From Anaerocolumna sp. AGMB13020 (GTDB lineage: Bacteria > Bacillota > Clostridia > Lachnospirales > Lachnospiraceae): 64,000 bases of DNA. The translations under genes were made by a program, and so were the position numbers. The notes below the pieces were generated by a model. That model worked only from the letters and a program-made list of their open reading frames with translations, searched no databases and was not told where the DNA came from. The DNA lies in assembly GCF_033100115.1 (NCBI RefSeq), contig NZ_CP136910.1:4839001-4903000 (forward strand), given 5' to 3'. Shown piece after piece: positions 34,976 to 43,346 of this stretch (its first letter is position 1; every line of letters starts with the position of its first letter).

Positions 34976-36091
34976 ATGAATGTTTTCAGGTATCTGGAGC
35001 TATTCAGGTCCAGAATCATATTATTGTGCAGACGGAGGAGAATACCAATCTTCTCGTTTTTATTGCCGCTGCTTTTAATGGGGATTGTTAATCTGACTTT
35101 CTCCTCCATACCGGAGGAAAGTAACAAAGAGATAATAAAAATTGGGATAGCAATTCCATATAAAGAACCGATACCGGATTTTTTAAAAAATAATATCACC
35201 TTTCATATCACATACGCAGAGAAGGAGAAGCTTGCTATACTGTTACAACAAAAGCAAATAGACAGTTATCTGGTTTTTGATAAAGTCTTAGAGCTGCATG
35301 TTAATGAAAAAGGGAGAAAGCAGGCAGCTATAAAAGGATATCTTGATAGTGCCCTGCAATCAGAAGACCTTCAAAACGGCTATGGGTATAAAGAAAATCA
35401 ACAGACGTTTAGGAGGGAAACAAATGAAAATAATGTAAAGGTTGACTATGTAAATGACTTAACTGGTACTGTTATGGTACAGGATTATAAGTACCTTTCA
35501 TTCCTTTATATCACTGCAATTGTTTGCCTTATTGGAGCAAGATGGGGATTCGCTGAAATAAGGGAGCTTATGGCTGATGTTTCCCATATCGGTAAGAGGC
35601 TGAGACTAAGTCCATTTTCCAGCGGAAGATTGCTTTTAATACATCTGGCAGCTGCATTTATATTGCATACTGTCTGTATAATGGGGTATTCTTTTTTCAT
35701 TATTCAGACCTGGAGCAATCCATTTAATATAAAGCTAGAGTTATTTATGACTGTAGTTGCAATGGGGTCACTGGCTGGTATTCTTACCGGGGCTTTGATT
35801 GGAACGATAAGAATTGTTAACCTAAAAGTGAAAGATGTCTTGCTTAATATCATGCTCTTATTCATGTTCATAGGAACCTTTTGCATTCCGGGTGCCCTTC
35901 GTTTTCTTATCAGTCAGAGACTTCCTTACTTAAAACTTATCAATCCGCCTGCATTAGTGACAGAAATGCTCTATGCGCTGGTATCAGGAAAAGGCGTTTT
36001 CTTATTCATACAGGATGCTGTCTTACTTGCAATATATATACTCCTAGTTGGATTCTGGCTCTTTATCAGATTCAAAAGATATAAACATTAA
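34976..36091 (+). CDS. ABC-2 type exporter permease, first subunit
   Basis: A 371-aa membrane protein: one N-terminal helix (about 22-40), a large extracytoplasmic domain (about 45-170), then about five helices ending in FWLFIRFKRYKH. This is the layout of ABC-2/YhgE-type drug exporters such as LnrM/LnrN. AGAGGT precedes the ATG. The next permease begins 25 bases after its stop. Confidence 0.88.
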   Translation: MNVFRYLELFRSRIILLCRRRRIPIFSFLLPLLLMGIVNLTFSSIPEESNKEIIKIGIAIPYKEPIPDFLKNNITFHITYAEKEKLAILLQQKQIDSYLVFDKVLELHVNEKGRKQAAIKGYLDSALQSEDLQNGYGYKENQQTFRRETNENNVKVDYVNDLTGTVMVQDYKYLSFLYITAIVCLIGARWGFAEIRELMADVSHIGKRLRLSPFSSGRLLLIHLAAAFILHTVCIMGYSFFIIQTWSNPFNIKLELFMTVVAMGSLAGILTGALIGTIRIVNLKVKDVLLNIMLLFMFIGTFCIPGALRFLISQRLPYLKLINPPALVTEMLYALVSGKGVFLFIQDAVLLAIYILLVGFWLFIRFKRYKH

Positions 36092-36116
36092 TGAAATCAG
36101 AAAGGAAACAACTGCT

Positions 36117-37268
36117 GTGTCAAAGGTATATGTAAAGCTTTTGAGAAAATCCATATTGATACCTGTTCTTTTGCTGATTCTATTTATAGCATTTATATTG
36201 TATAGAGAGTATAGCAATACGGAAGGCAGAAATACTGCCGGTATAAGGGCTGATATTTTGATTATCAACAGAGATATGGGGAGTGTCATAACTTCAGGAT
36301 TAATCAAATATTTAAGCAGATATTCGGAGCTGGTTATTTCTAATTCGGATATCTCTTATTTGGATTATCTTTCATCGATACAATATGACTATGTAGTAGA
36401 TATTCCGGAGGATTATCAAAAGCATTTTATGGAGGGCAGAAATCCGGCTGTTAATATTGCAGGAACCAGTAACGTGGAGTATCTGCCTATAAAGAATTTA
36501 TTAAATGGTTATCTGACTGCTGCCGGAAAGATATTAAAAGTAAATAAGGATATTTCACCGGTAGAGCTGGTAAAGGAGCTGGATAGCGCTTTGGGAAGGG
36601 AAACGGCAGTAATACTAGAAAAAGAGGATCTTCGGTATCAGAACAATCTTTTTCTTAACAGCTATATAAAAGGTGCTGCCTATTTGCTGGTTTTTATAAT
36701 GTTTTTTGTGATTGGCAGAATCAGTAGTTATTACAGTGAACCGGGCGTCAGGAAAAGACACGATTTAGCACCATTTTCAGCACTTAATAATAATTTTAAA
36801 CTGTTAAAAGACAATACTTTATTTGTGGTGTTATGCAATCTTATTCTATTTTTAATAATGTTCCTGCTTAAACCGGATATAATAATGGAATGGAGCCTGG
36901 CAGTATACTTTATAAATTTTCTGATTTATTCTCTATGTATATTGGGGATATGTTACCTTATAACGGCATTGGCTTTTCGATATGAAATAAATGTAATACT
37001 AATTATTTTACTTACGGCCTTCATAGCATTATTAAATGGAGATTTTGGAGCGGATATAACGGATATGAAGGAAATGGCTGTTTTTTCAGCAGAATTCACA
37101 CCTGTTTATTGGTTAAATAAAGTCAATTATGCAGTTAACAATTCTATTGTCTCTGATTGGGATGGCATAAAAAATATTGCAGCCATGCTTGGTATGAATG
37201 CATTGCTTGCAGCAGCATATTTTTCGGTAGCGCTGGTTATTAATAAGAATAGAAATGAGAGTATATAA
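36117..37268 (+). CDS. ABC-2 type exporter permease, second subunit
   Basis: A 383-aa permease with the same topology as its neighbour (helix about 14-30, large external region, five C-terminal helices). The GTG at 36117 is chosen: AAAGG lies 10 bases upstream and it begins VSKVYVKLLRKS, next to the first helix. An upstream TTG frame extension into the previous gene has no ribosome site. It would form the second half of a heterodimeric exporter. Confidence 0.88.
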   Translation: MSKVYVKLLRKSILIPVLLLILFIAFILYREYSNTEGRNTAGIRADILIINRDMGSVITSGLIKYLSRYSELVISNSDISYLDYLSSIQYDYVVDIPEDYQKHFMEGRNPAVNIAGTSNVEYLPIKNLLNGYLTAAGKILKVNKDISPVELVKELDSALGRETAVILEKEDLRYQNNLFLNSYIKGAAYLLVFIMFFVIGRISSYYSEPGVRKRHDLAPFSALNNNFKLLKDNTLFVVLCNLILFLIMFLLKPDIIMEWSLAVYFINFLIYSLCILGICYLITALAFRYEINVILIILLTAFIALLNGDFGADITDMKEMAVFSAEFTPVYWLNKVNYAVNNSIVSDWDGIKNIAAMLGMNALLAAAYFSVALVINKNRNESI

Positions 37269-37274
37269 CGGAGT

Positions 37275-37286
37275 GAACATTTGTTC
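37275..37286. promoter_or_regulatory. LexA (SOS) box 1
   Basis: GAACATTTGTTC, a perfect GAAC-N4-GTTC palindrome of the Gram-positive LexA type, 9 bases upstream of the -35 box of the radical SAM gene. Confidence 0.8.
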
Positions 37287-37295
37287 GAAAAACTC

Positions 37296-37324
37296 TTGAA
37301 AAATGATTTGATCTATGTTAAACT
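37296..37324 (+). promoter_or_regulatory. Promoter of the radical SAM repair gene
   Basis: TTGAAA, a 17-base spacer and TAAACT, flanked on both sides by LexA-like palindromes. Confidence 0.7.
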
Positions 37325-37327
37325 GAT

Positions 37328-37347
37328 ACAAACAAATGTTTGTTTGT
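37328..37347. promoter_or_regulatory. LexA-like box 2 within a perfect 9-2-9 palindrome
   Basis: ACAAACAAA-TG-TTTGTTTGT. Its core AAACAAATGTTT matches the reverse complement of box 1 (GAACAAATGTTC) except for the outermost bases. It overlaps the expected transcript start. Confidence 0.65.
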
Positions 37348-37357
37348 GGAGGTAGCC

Positions 37358-38878
37358 ATGAGTATCGTAATACAGGAAAATATGACAGTGCAGAAGAAGC
37401 TTGAAATACTTTCAGATGCAGCAAAATATGATGTGGCGTGTACTTCCAGCGGAGTAGACAGAAAGGGCAGCGGTTCAGGTATTGGAAATTCAGTAGCCTG
37501 CGGTATTTGTCATACCTTTTCAGCCGATGGCCGATGTATTTCACTTTTAAAAATACTGCTTACGAATGAGTGTATCTTCGATTGTAAATATTGTATGAAC
37601 AGAGCTTCCAATGATGTACTGCGTGCGACTTTTTCACCGGAGGAGATATGCAATCTGACCATAGAATTTTATAGAAGAAATTATATTGAAGGACTTTTCC
37701 TAAGTGCGGGAGTTTTGAAGAGTCCTGATTATACCATGGAACAGATGCTCAAAACATTAAGAATGCTTCGGGAAGAATATCACTTTAATGGTTATATCCA
37801 TTGTAAGGCAGTACCGGGTGCAGATCCGGTTATCGTTGAGATGACCGGCTGGTATGCAGATAGAATGAGCGTCAATCTGGAGCTTCCTACAGCGGACAGT
37901 CTTAAGATGCTGGCGCCTAATAAGACACGTAAGAATATATTAAAGCCAATGAAGCAGATACAAATCGGCAGACTTGAGAATAAGGGAATGCCGGTATTTA
38001 ATCGAATCCCCTTTTCAGAGGAGGATGGTTATGATACCGGGCGATATCTTACAACTGCTGCAAAAGCCCAAACCACCTCAGATATTGTCTTACCTGATAT
38101 AAGTGATATTGTAACAGCAGATCCTTCTGGTTCCTCATTTGGTCTTATAAAGCCTCCGTCTGTCAACAGAGGGTTTGTTCCTGCTGGTCAAAGTACACAG
38201 ATGATAATTGGAGCAACACCGGAGAGTGATTATCAGATTATTTCTGTAGCAGAAGCCCTATATCAGAAGTTCGACTTAAAAAGAGTATTTTACTCTGCCT
38301 ATATTAGTATAAATGATGACAGTAATTTGCCCGCCCTGACCCAGGGACCGCCTCTGTTAAGAGAACATCGCTTGTATCAGGCAGACTGGCTTCTTCGGTT
38401 TTATGGTTTTCAGGCATCGGAGCTGCTATCGGAGAACAGGCCTAATTTCAATACGCTTATGGATCCGAAATGTAACTGGGCTCTGGGCCATTTGGAGCAG
38501 TTTCCGGTGGAAGTGAATAAAGCAGATTATTATACTCTTTTAAGAATACCAGGAGTTGGAGTCAAGTCTGCCCAGAGAATTGTAAGGGCTAGAAAATCAG
38601 CTAATCTGACCTTTGAAGACCTTAAAAAGATAGGTGTAGTCTTAAAACGGGCCTTATATTTTATAACCTGTAACGGCAGGATGATGTATCCAGTAAAAAT
38701 AGAAGAGAATTATATAACCAGTATGCTCTTACAGGTGAAAGAAAAACTTCCTTTAGGAATTGAAGCGGCATCTGCCTATAAGCAATTGTCACTATTTGAC
38801 AATGCAGATTTCACTTCTGCTAATGCAGATTTTCGAAGTTTGTCGCAAGATAATTTTCTTTCCGGCTTAGGAGGATAA
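37358..38878 (+). CDS. Putative DNA modification/repair radical SAM protein (TIGR03916-like)
   Basis: A 506-aa protein; GGAGG lies 6 bases before ATG 37358. The radical SAM cluster motif is CIFDCKYC (C-x3-C-x2-C, about residues 72-79), with further conserved Cys upstream (GICHTF). A C-terminal helix-hairpin-helix is seen at LLRIPGVGVKSAQRIVRAR (about 395-413), a non-specific DNA-binding motif. This architecture matches the putative DNA modification/repair radical SAM family, nearly always encoded next to a DUF4130/TIGR03915 protein, as here. The chemistry is not known. The LexA-like boxes flanking its promoter support an SOS role. Confidence 0.93.
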   Translation: MSIVIQENMTVQKKLEILSDAAKYDVACTSSGVDRKGSGSGIGNSVACGICHTFSADGRCISLLKILLTNECIFDCKYCMNRASNDVLRATFSPEEICNLTIEFYRRNYIEGLFLSAGVLKSPDYTMEQMLKTLRMLREEYHFNGYIHCKAVPGADPVIVEMTGWYADRMSVNLELPTADSLKMLAPNKTRKNILKPMKQIQIGRLENKGMPVFNRIPFSEEDGYDTGRYLTTAAKAQTTSDIVLPDISDIVTADPSGSSFGLIKPPSVNRGFVPAGQSTQMIIGATPESDYQIISVAEALYQKFDLKRVFYSAYISINDDSNLPALTQGPPLLREHRLYQADWLLRFYGFQASELLSENRPNFNTLMDPKCNWALGHLEQFPVEVNKADYYTLLRIPGVGVKSAQRIVRARKSANLTFEDLKKIGVVLKRALYFITCNGRMMYPVKIEENYITSMLLQVKEKLPLGIEAASAYKQLSLFDNADFTSANADFRSLSQDNFLSGLGG

Positions 38879-39146
38879 ACTGCGACAGTTTTTTCCTTTC
38901 TGAAGAGAGCAATTGAGAAGGAAAAGAAAGTACGTTCACACTCTTTGTTTCCTATGTGCGTGCGGAAACGGGCAGACGGAAGCATAGTTAAATAACATAA
39001 ATATTACATTATCAATAATTGGGAAAGTTGGATTGTAATACCAGAAATTTGAGCGTGAAAGAAAATTATTTTGAAAGGCTGCCACACAAAGCATCTTTCA
39101 CCATTTTTTAATTGTGGCGGTATCGCCGGTAAAGTAGCGATATACA

Positions 39147-39932
39147 ATGTGTGTAAATATGAGTGAAAAGAAAGTATACCAGTGTGAGGATAGTTTAGAG
39201 GGCATATTAACAGCGGTATATGATGCCTGGAGCAGCAGAAACGGACATGGCAATAATGAAATCCGTATACTCTCTGGTGACTACCAGGGGAATATGGAAT
39301 TGTTTACAGAATATATAATTGTCAAAAATTCAGAAGAGAAAATTTCAAAGGTCATTAAAGCTGTTTACGAAAAAATATCATCAGAAGCTTATGAATTAAT
39401 CTGCAGTGCAGCCTGTTCCTGTGAACAGTCCAGAGGAGATGATATCTATCGGTTCTTAATTGTTGGCTTTTCTGTTGGAAGAGAGATAGTAGATCAGCTT
39501 CATAATAAATATGTTATGAGGATTTTTGAGCTGACACGTAATGTATCCAATGAAGCTCACCATCTAAAAGGGTTTCTGCGCTTTCAAGAAATAGAAGAAG
39601 GAATTCTGGTTGCAAAAATAGCTCCTAAAAATGATGTAATACGCATATTAGCACCTCATTTTAGTGACAGATTATGTCAGGAAAATTTTATAATATATGA
39701 TGAAAATAGGAATACAGCAATAGTGCACGGAGAAAGCAAAGCATGGTTTTATACCGATAGTTCCATGCTGGATGTGGACAGGATAAAAAATATTTCTGAA
39801 AGAGAAGAAAGTATAGATATTATGTGGAAAGCTTTCTTTCAAACAATATCGATCAAAGAACGTGAAAATAAAAATTTACAAAGAAATAACTTGCCAATTC
39901 GGTTCAGGAGTAATATGACTGAATTTGAATAA
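39147..39932 (+). CDS. DUF4130 / TIGR03915-type protein (partner of the radical SAM repair protein)
   Basis: A 261-aa soluble protein with the family opening YQCEDSLEGILTAVYDAW and the central segment HHLKGFLRFQEIEEG followed by IAPKNDVIRILAPHFSDR. These match the DUF4130 family that is paired with radical SAM DNA-modification proteins and is related to uracil-DNA-glycosylase-like folds. Two starts are possible (39147, or 39159 at MSEKK); neither has a strong ribosome site. It is separated by 268 bases from the radical SAM gene, in a gap where I see no gene. Confidence 0.88.
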   Translation: MCVNMSEKKVYQCEDSLEGILTAVYDAWSSRNGHGNNEIRILSGDYQGNMELFTEYIIVKNSEEKISKVIKAVYEKISSEAYELICSAACSCEQSRGDDIYRFLIVGFSVGREIVDQLHNKYVMRIFELTRNVSNEAHHLKGFLRFQEIEEGILVAKIAPKNDVIRILAPHFSDRLCQENFIIYDENRNTAIVHGESKAWFYTDSSMLDVDRIKNISEREESIDIMWKAFFQTISIKERENKNLQRNNLPIRFRSNMTEFE

Positions 39933-40007
39933 TCTGTAAAGGAATAATTTCGAGCGTATGAGAGATACTAAATGCGTAAAATTAAATCATTTTATAGGAG
40001 GACTATC

Positions 40008-40478
40008 ATGAAGAAAAGTTTATGCCTGTTATTTTCAATATGCTGTCTCACATTATTAACCTTTACAGGTTGTGCTACTACGGATGACAATAATAATTCT
40101 GCAACCAACGGTAAAAAAAATGGTACTACAGATTACAATGATACCGGTAAAGGCACCAATGACACAACTACTGATTATAATAACGGAACAACCAATGGTA
40201 CAAACGGAACAACCAATGGTACAACTGGAACAACCAATGGTACAACTGGAACAACAAACGGAACAACCAATGGTACAACTGGAATGACAAACGGTACAGG
40301 TAATACCATAGGAAATGATGTAAATAATGCAGCTGATAATATTAAAAACGGTGCGAAAGATGCAGTGGATGATGTCGGAGATGCATTAAATGGAACCACA
40401 AATGGAACTACAAATGGTACCACAAACGGAACTAAAAATGGAACCACAAACGGAACAACAAACGGTACAACGAGATAA
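40008..40478 (+). CDS. Lipoprotein with TNGT tandem repeats
   Basis: A 156-aa protein: signal peptide MKKSLCLLFSICCLTLLTFTGC with lipobox Cys22, then low-complexity Thr/Asn/Gly sequence with two blocks of TNGT or TTGTTNG repeats around a short helical spacer (ADNIKNGAKDAVDDVGDAL). The ATG at 40008 follows AGGAGG by 6 bases; an upstream in-frame ATG (39972) has none. The spacer resembles segments of small spore or envelope lipoproteins, but I cannot name a family. The repeats are prone to slippage, so length probably varies among strains. A terminator follows. Confidence 0.75.
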   Translation: MKKSLCLLFSICCLTLLTFTGCATTDDNNNSATNGKKNGTTDYNDTGKGTNDTTTDYNNGTTNGTNGTTNGTTGTTNGTTGTTNGTTNGTTGMTNGTGNTIGNDVNNAADNIKNGAKDAVDDVGDALNGTTNGTTNGTTNGTKNGTTNGTTNGTTR

Positions 40479-40520
40479 CAGTTGAGATGCATTAAACTTT
40501 AGGATTTAATTTTTATTTTT

Positions 40521-40558
40521 AATGGAACTGTTTTATGACAGTTCCATTAAATTTTTAC
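40521..40558 (+). terminator. Terminator of the repeat lipoprotein gene
   Basis: AATGGAACTG-N8-CAGTTCCATT followed by AAATTTTTA. Confidence 0.8.
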
Positions 40559-40680
40559 TTTTATTTCAAAGAATTACAGCCTGTAAATTATATATGAATT
40601 AAGCAGGCCAAACATAATTACCAGTAAAACTACATTTATGATAAACATAATTCTTGATTGTTTATTTTCTTAATACATAT

Positions 40681-41871
40681 TTATTGGGTCAAGGTATATA
40701 AGCTATATTCTTCTTTATCTTTCATAATTGTTTTTATATACCGAAATCCTGCTTTTAACAAGAGAGAAACGGAAGCCTGATTAAGTGGATTAGTCAAGGC
40801 ACTTATTAACTTAATATCCAGACTGAGATTAGCATAATTAATTACTGCTGTAACAGCTTCAAGTCCATAACCAAAGCCTTGATATTTACTATCCAGTAAA
40901 AATCCAAGTTCAATTACATCCTCTCCATCAAGTAAATGCTGTTCGAAACCACATTGACCTATGAAACAACCGGAATCTTTTAAGTAAACACCCCATAAAC
41001 CAAAACCGTAGAAATGATACATAGAATCAATATAAGCTTTATGCTTTTCTGTAAAATCTTCAAGGCTGTTATGAGCAACCGCCTGTATTTGAGGTAAAAA
41101 TTTATTAACGATTGGATCGCGGTACATATTAAATAAAAGAGGAATATCTTCAAGAGGTATTTCTTTAATCAAAAGTCTCTTGCTATCGGCTATAGTAAGG
41201 GGGATATTATGAAAGCGCTGATAAATTCTATTAAGAAATGACGAATCGATTTCCTCAAAACCCTCAATTAATATTTCAGACTTACTCAAATCTTGATTAC
41301 CAGAATTCGGATTAACATAACCTACAACCGGAATTCCAGCAGCACAAGCGGCTTTAACGCCATTAAAGGAATCTTCGATAATAATACACTCATCTATACG
41401 TAATCCCAGCTCATTTACGGCTTTCAGAAACACATCCGGCGCAGGTTTCGGATTAGCCACAGTAGTGCCGCTCACAAGCTTATCAAAGTAAGTGGAGATA
41501 TCAAGTGCATTTGCGACGGATTTGATTTCCTCTGGTGTAGACGAGGAAGCAATAGCCAGTAAAAAACCTTGCGAATGCAAGTGCTTAATAAGCTGCTGTA
41601 CATAAGGAACAGGAATATAACCCTCTGTATTTATACGAGAAGCTAAACAGTCCTTGTAACGCATATGCAGATCATCTACAGAAATATCCAAATGAAAATC
41701 CTTAATCATAGTTTTTAGCATATGTTCAGTAGTAGAACCTATAAAACCATAAGGATAATCAAGCGCTGCAAAAACATTAAGAGTCTTCAAGGCATCTAAT
41801 GCCGCCAGAGCATGAGAAGGCTCGCTGTCAATAATAACACCATCCATATCAAAAATTATACCTTTGAGCAT
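40681..41871 (-). CDS. HAD hydrolase (beta-phosphoglucomutase-like) fused to a GNAT acetyltransferase
   Basis: A 396-aa fusion. The ATG at 41871 is chosen since GGAGGT lies 7 bases upstream; an earlier in-frame ATG (41922) is not supported. Residues 1-220 are a HAD phosphatase/mutase: motif I FDMDGVIIDSEP, motif II IASSSTPEE, motif III Lys in PKPAPDVF, motif IV IIEDSFNGVKAA. Residues about 230-396 are a RimJ/RimL-like GNAT domain (LGFLLDSKYQGFGYGLEA for acetyl-CoA binding). No stop or frameshift lies between them. HAD enzymes act on phosphorylated sugars; the acetyl acceptor is unknown. Linking may reflect one pathway or simply co-expression. Confidence 0.92.
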   Translation of the reverse strand: MLKGIIFDMDGVIIDSEPSHALAALDALKTLNVFAALDYPYGFIGSTTEHMLKTMIKDFHLDISVDDLHMRYKDCLASRINTEGYIPVPYVQQLIKHLHSQGFLLAIASSSTPEEIKSVANALDISTYFDKLVSGTTVANPKPAPDVFLKAVNELGLRIDECIIIEDSFNGVKAACAAGIPVVGYVNPNSGNQDLSKSEILIEGFEEIDSSFLNRIYQRFHNIPLTIADSKRLLIKEIPLEDIPLLFNMYRDPIVNKFLPQIQAVAHNSLEDFTEKHKAYIDSMYHFYGFGLWGVYLKDSGCFIGQCGFEQHLLDGEDVIELGFLLDSKYQGFGYGLEAVTAVINYANLSLDIKLISALTNPLNQASVSLLLKAGFRYIKTIMKDKEEYSLYTLTQ

Positions 41872-42084
41872 AATGTAGACCTCCAAGTTATTCATAAAGT
41901 CAGGCGGAACGTCAGTTTTCATAAAAGATTATTATTATTATATCATACAATAACATCTATTGATAGAAATAGAGATCAATCATATAATTTGTATTTTTTC
42001 ATAATAAATCTAAAAAAAAATAAGCTATGGAAATAAAAAATATACCGTCTCCAACTTACCCATCTTAGCAACCCATTAGATACT

Positions 42085-42112
42085 TTGACTTTCTCAATTA
42101 CTATGTTATAAT
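42085..42112 (+). promoter_or_regulatory. Candidate promoter of the rRNA methyltransferase-folC operon
   Basis: TTGACT, a 16-base spacer and TATAAT, about 30 bases before the start at 42144. Confidence 0.65.
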
Positions 42113-42143
42113 TGTTGACAAAAGCAAAAGACAGGAGAAATAC

Positions 42144-43346
42144 ATGGAAAAGGCAATTGTAACCTTGAAAAAAGGCGAAGGAAGAACATTAAAAGCCGGT
42201 GGAATGTGGGTTTTTGACAATGAGATAAATACTATAGATGGAGAGTTTAACGACGGTGATCTGATACATGTACATGACTTTGACGGATATTACATGGGGT
42301 GTGGGTTTATAAACAGGAAATCCAAGATAACAGTTCGTATTTTATCAAGAGTAAAAGGTGAGGAAATAAACAGGGATTTTATTAAAATGCGTGTCAAAGC
42401 AGCCTGGGAATACCGAAAAAAAGTTGTGGACACAAGCAGCTGTCGTCTGATATTCGGAGAAGCGGACTTTCTGCCGGGAATAGTAATTGATAAATTCTCT
42501 GATATACTGGTGGTACAATCTCTGGCATTAGGAATTGACAGGTTAAAATCAGATATCTTGGAGGAACTAACTGCGGTATTAAGAGCAGATGGAGTTGAAA
42601 TAAGAGGAATTTACGAAAGAAGTGACGCAAAAGTTCGTGACAACGAAGGGATGGAAAGGGTAAAAGGCTTTATTGGAGCAGCCTTTGATACAAAAGTTGA
42701 AATTGTTGAGAATGGTGTCAAATATTTGGTGGATGTAGCTGAAGGACAAAAGACCGGGTTCTTTCTGGACCAGAAATACAACAGAGAAGCAATCAAGAAG
42801 TTATGCGTTGAGGCGGAGGTGTTAGACTGCTTTACACATACAGGATCATTTGCTCTGAATGCGGGAATTGCTGGAGCAGCCAGTGTTACCGGAGTTGATG
42901 CTTCTGCTTTGGGTGTCAGCCAGGCAGAAGAAAATGCAGCCCTAAACGGATTGAGTGACAGAGTACACTTTATCTGTGAAGATGTCTTTGAACTGCTTCC
43001 AAGACTTGAACAGGAAGGGAAAAAGTTTGATGTAGTAATCCTTGATCCTCCTGCATTTACAAAGTCCAGAAACTCTGTAAAAAATGCGGTGAAAGGATAT
43101 CGGGAAATCAATCTTCGTGCTTTAAAGCTTATAAAGGACGGAGGATATCTGGCCACCTGTTCCTGTTCTCATTTCATGACACCTGAACTCTTTGCTGAGA
43201 CCATCGGACAAGCGGCTAAGAGTGCCAGAAAGAGGCTTCGTCAGGTTGAATACCGCACGCAGGCTCCCGATCACCCTATACTCTGGGCTGCTGATGAATC
43301 CTATTACTTGAAATTTTATATTTTCCAGGTATGTGAGGAGAAATAA
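42144..43346 (+). CDS. rlmI: RlmI/RlmK-like 23S rRNA cytosine-C5 methyltransferase
   Basis: A 400-aa class I SAM methyltransferase: N-terminal PUA domain (1-75, LKKGEGRTLKAGGMWVFDNEI), a central EEHEE-type subdomain, and a Rossmann domain with VLDCFTHTGSFALNA (SAM loop), VILDPPAFTKSR (motif IV) and CSCSHFM with the catalytic Cys. The family methylates 23S rRNA, and E. coli RlmI makes m5C1962. GGAGA lies before ATG 42144. folC starts directly after its stop codon, so the two are translationally linked. Confidence 0.9.
   Translation: MEKAIVTLKKGEGRTLKAGGMWVFDNEINTIDGEFNDGDLIHVHDFDGYYMGCGFINRKSKITVRILSRVKGEEINRDFIKMRVKAAWEYRKKVVDTSSCRLIFGEADFLPGIVIDKFSDILVVQSLALGIDRLKSDILEELTAVLRADGVEIRGIYERSDAKVRDNEGMERVKGFIGAAFDTKVEIVENGVKYLVDVAEGQKTGFFLDQKYNREAIKKLCVEAEVLDCFTHTGSFALNAGIAGAASVTGVDASALGVSQAEENAALNGLSDRVHFICEDVFELLPRLEQEGKKFDVVILDPPAFTKSRNSVKNAVKGYREINLRALKLIKDGGYLATCSCSHFMTPELFAETIGQAAKSARKRLRQVEYRTQAPDHPILWAADESYYLKFYIFQVCEEK

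Noticed and set aside
36048..36116. Upstream TTG start for the second ABC-2 permease
   Set aside because: It lies inside the previous gene with no ribosome site; GTG 36117 has AAAGG and begins next to the first membrane helix.
40175..40492. Val/Pro-rich 105-codon frame opposite the TNGT lipoprotein
   Set aside because: Shadow frame created by the repeats; the lipoprotein strand has a signal peptide, lipobox and AGGAGG.
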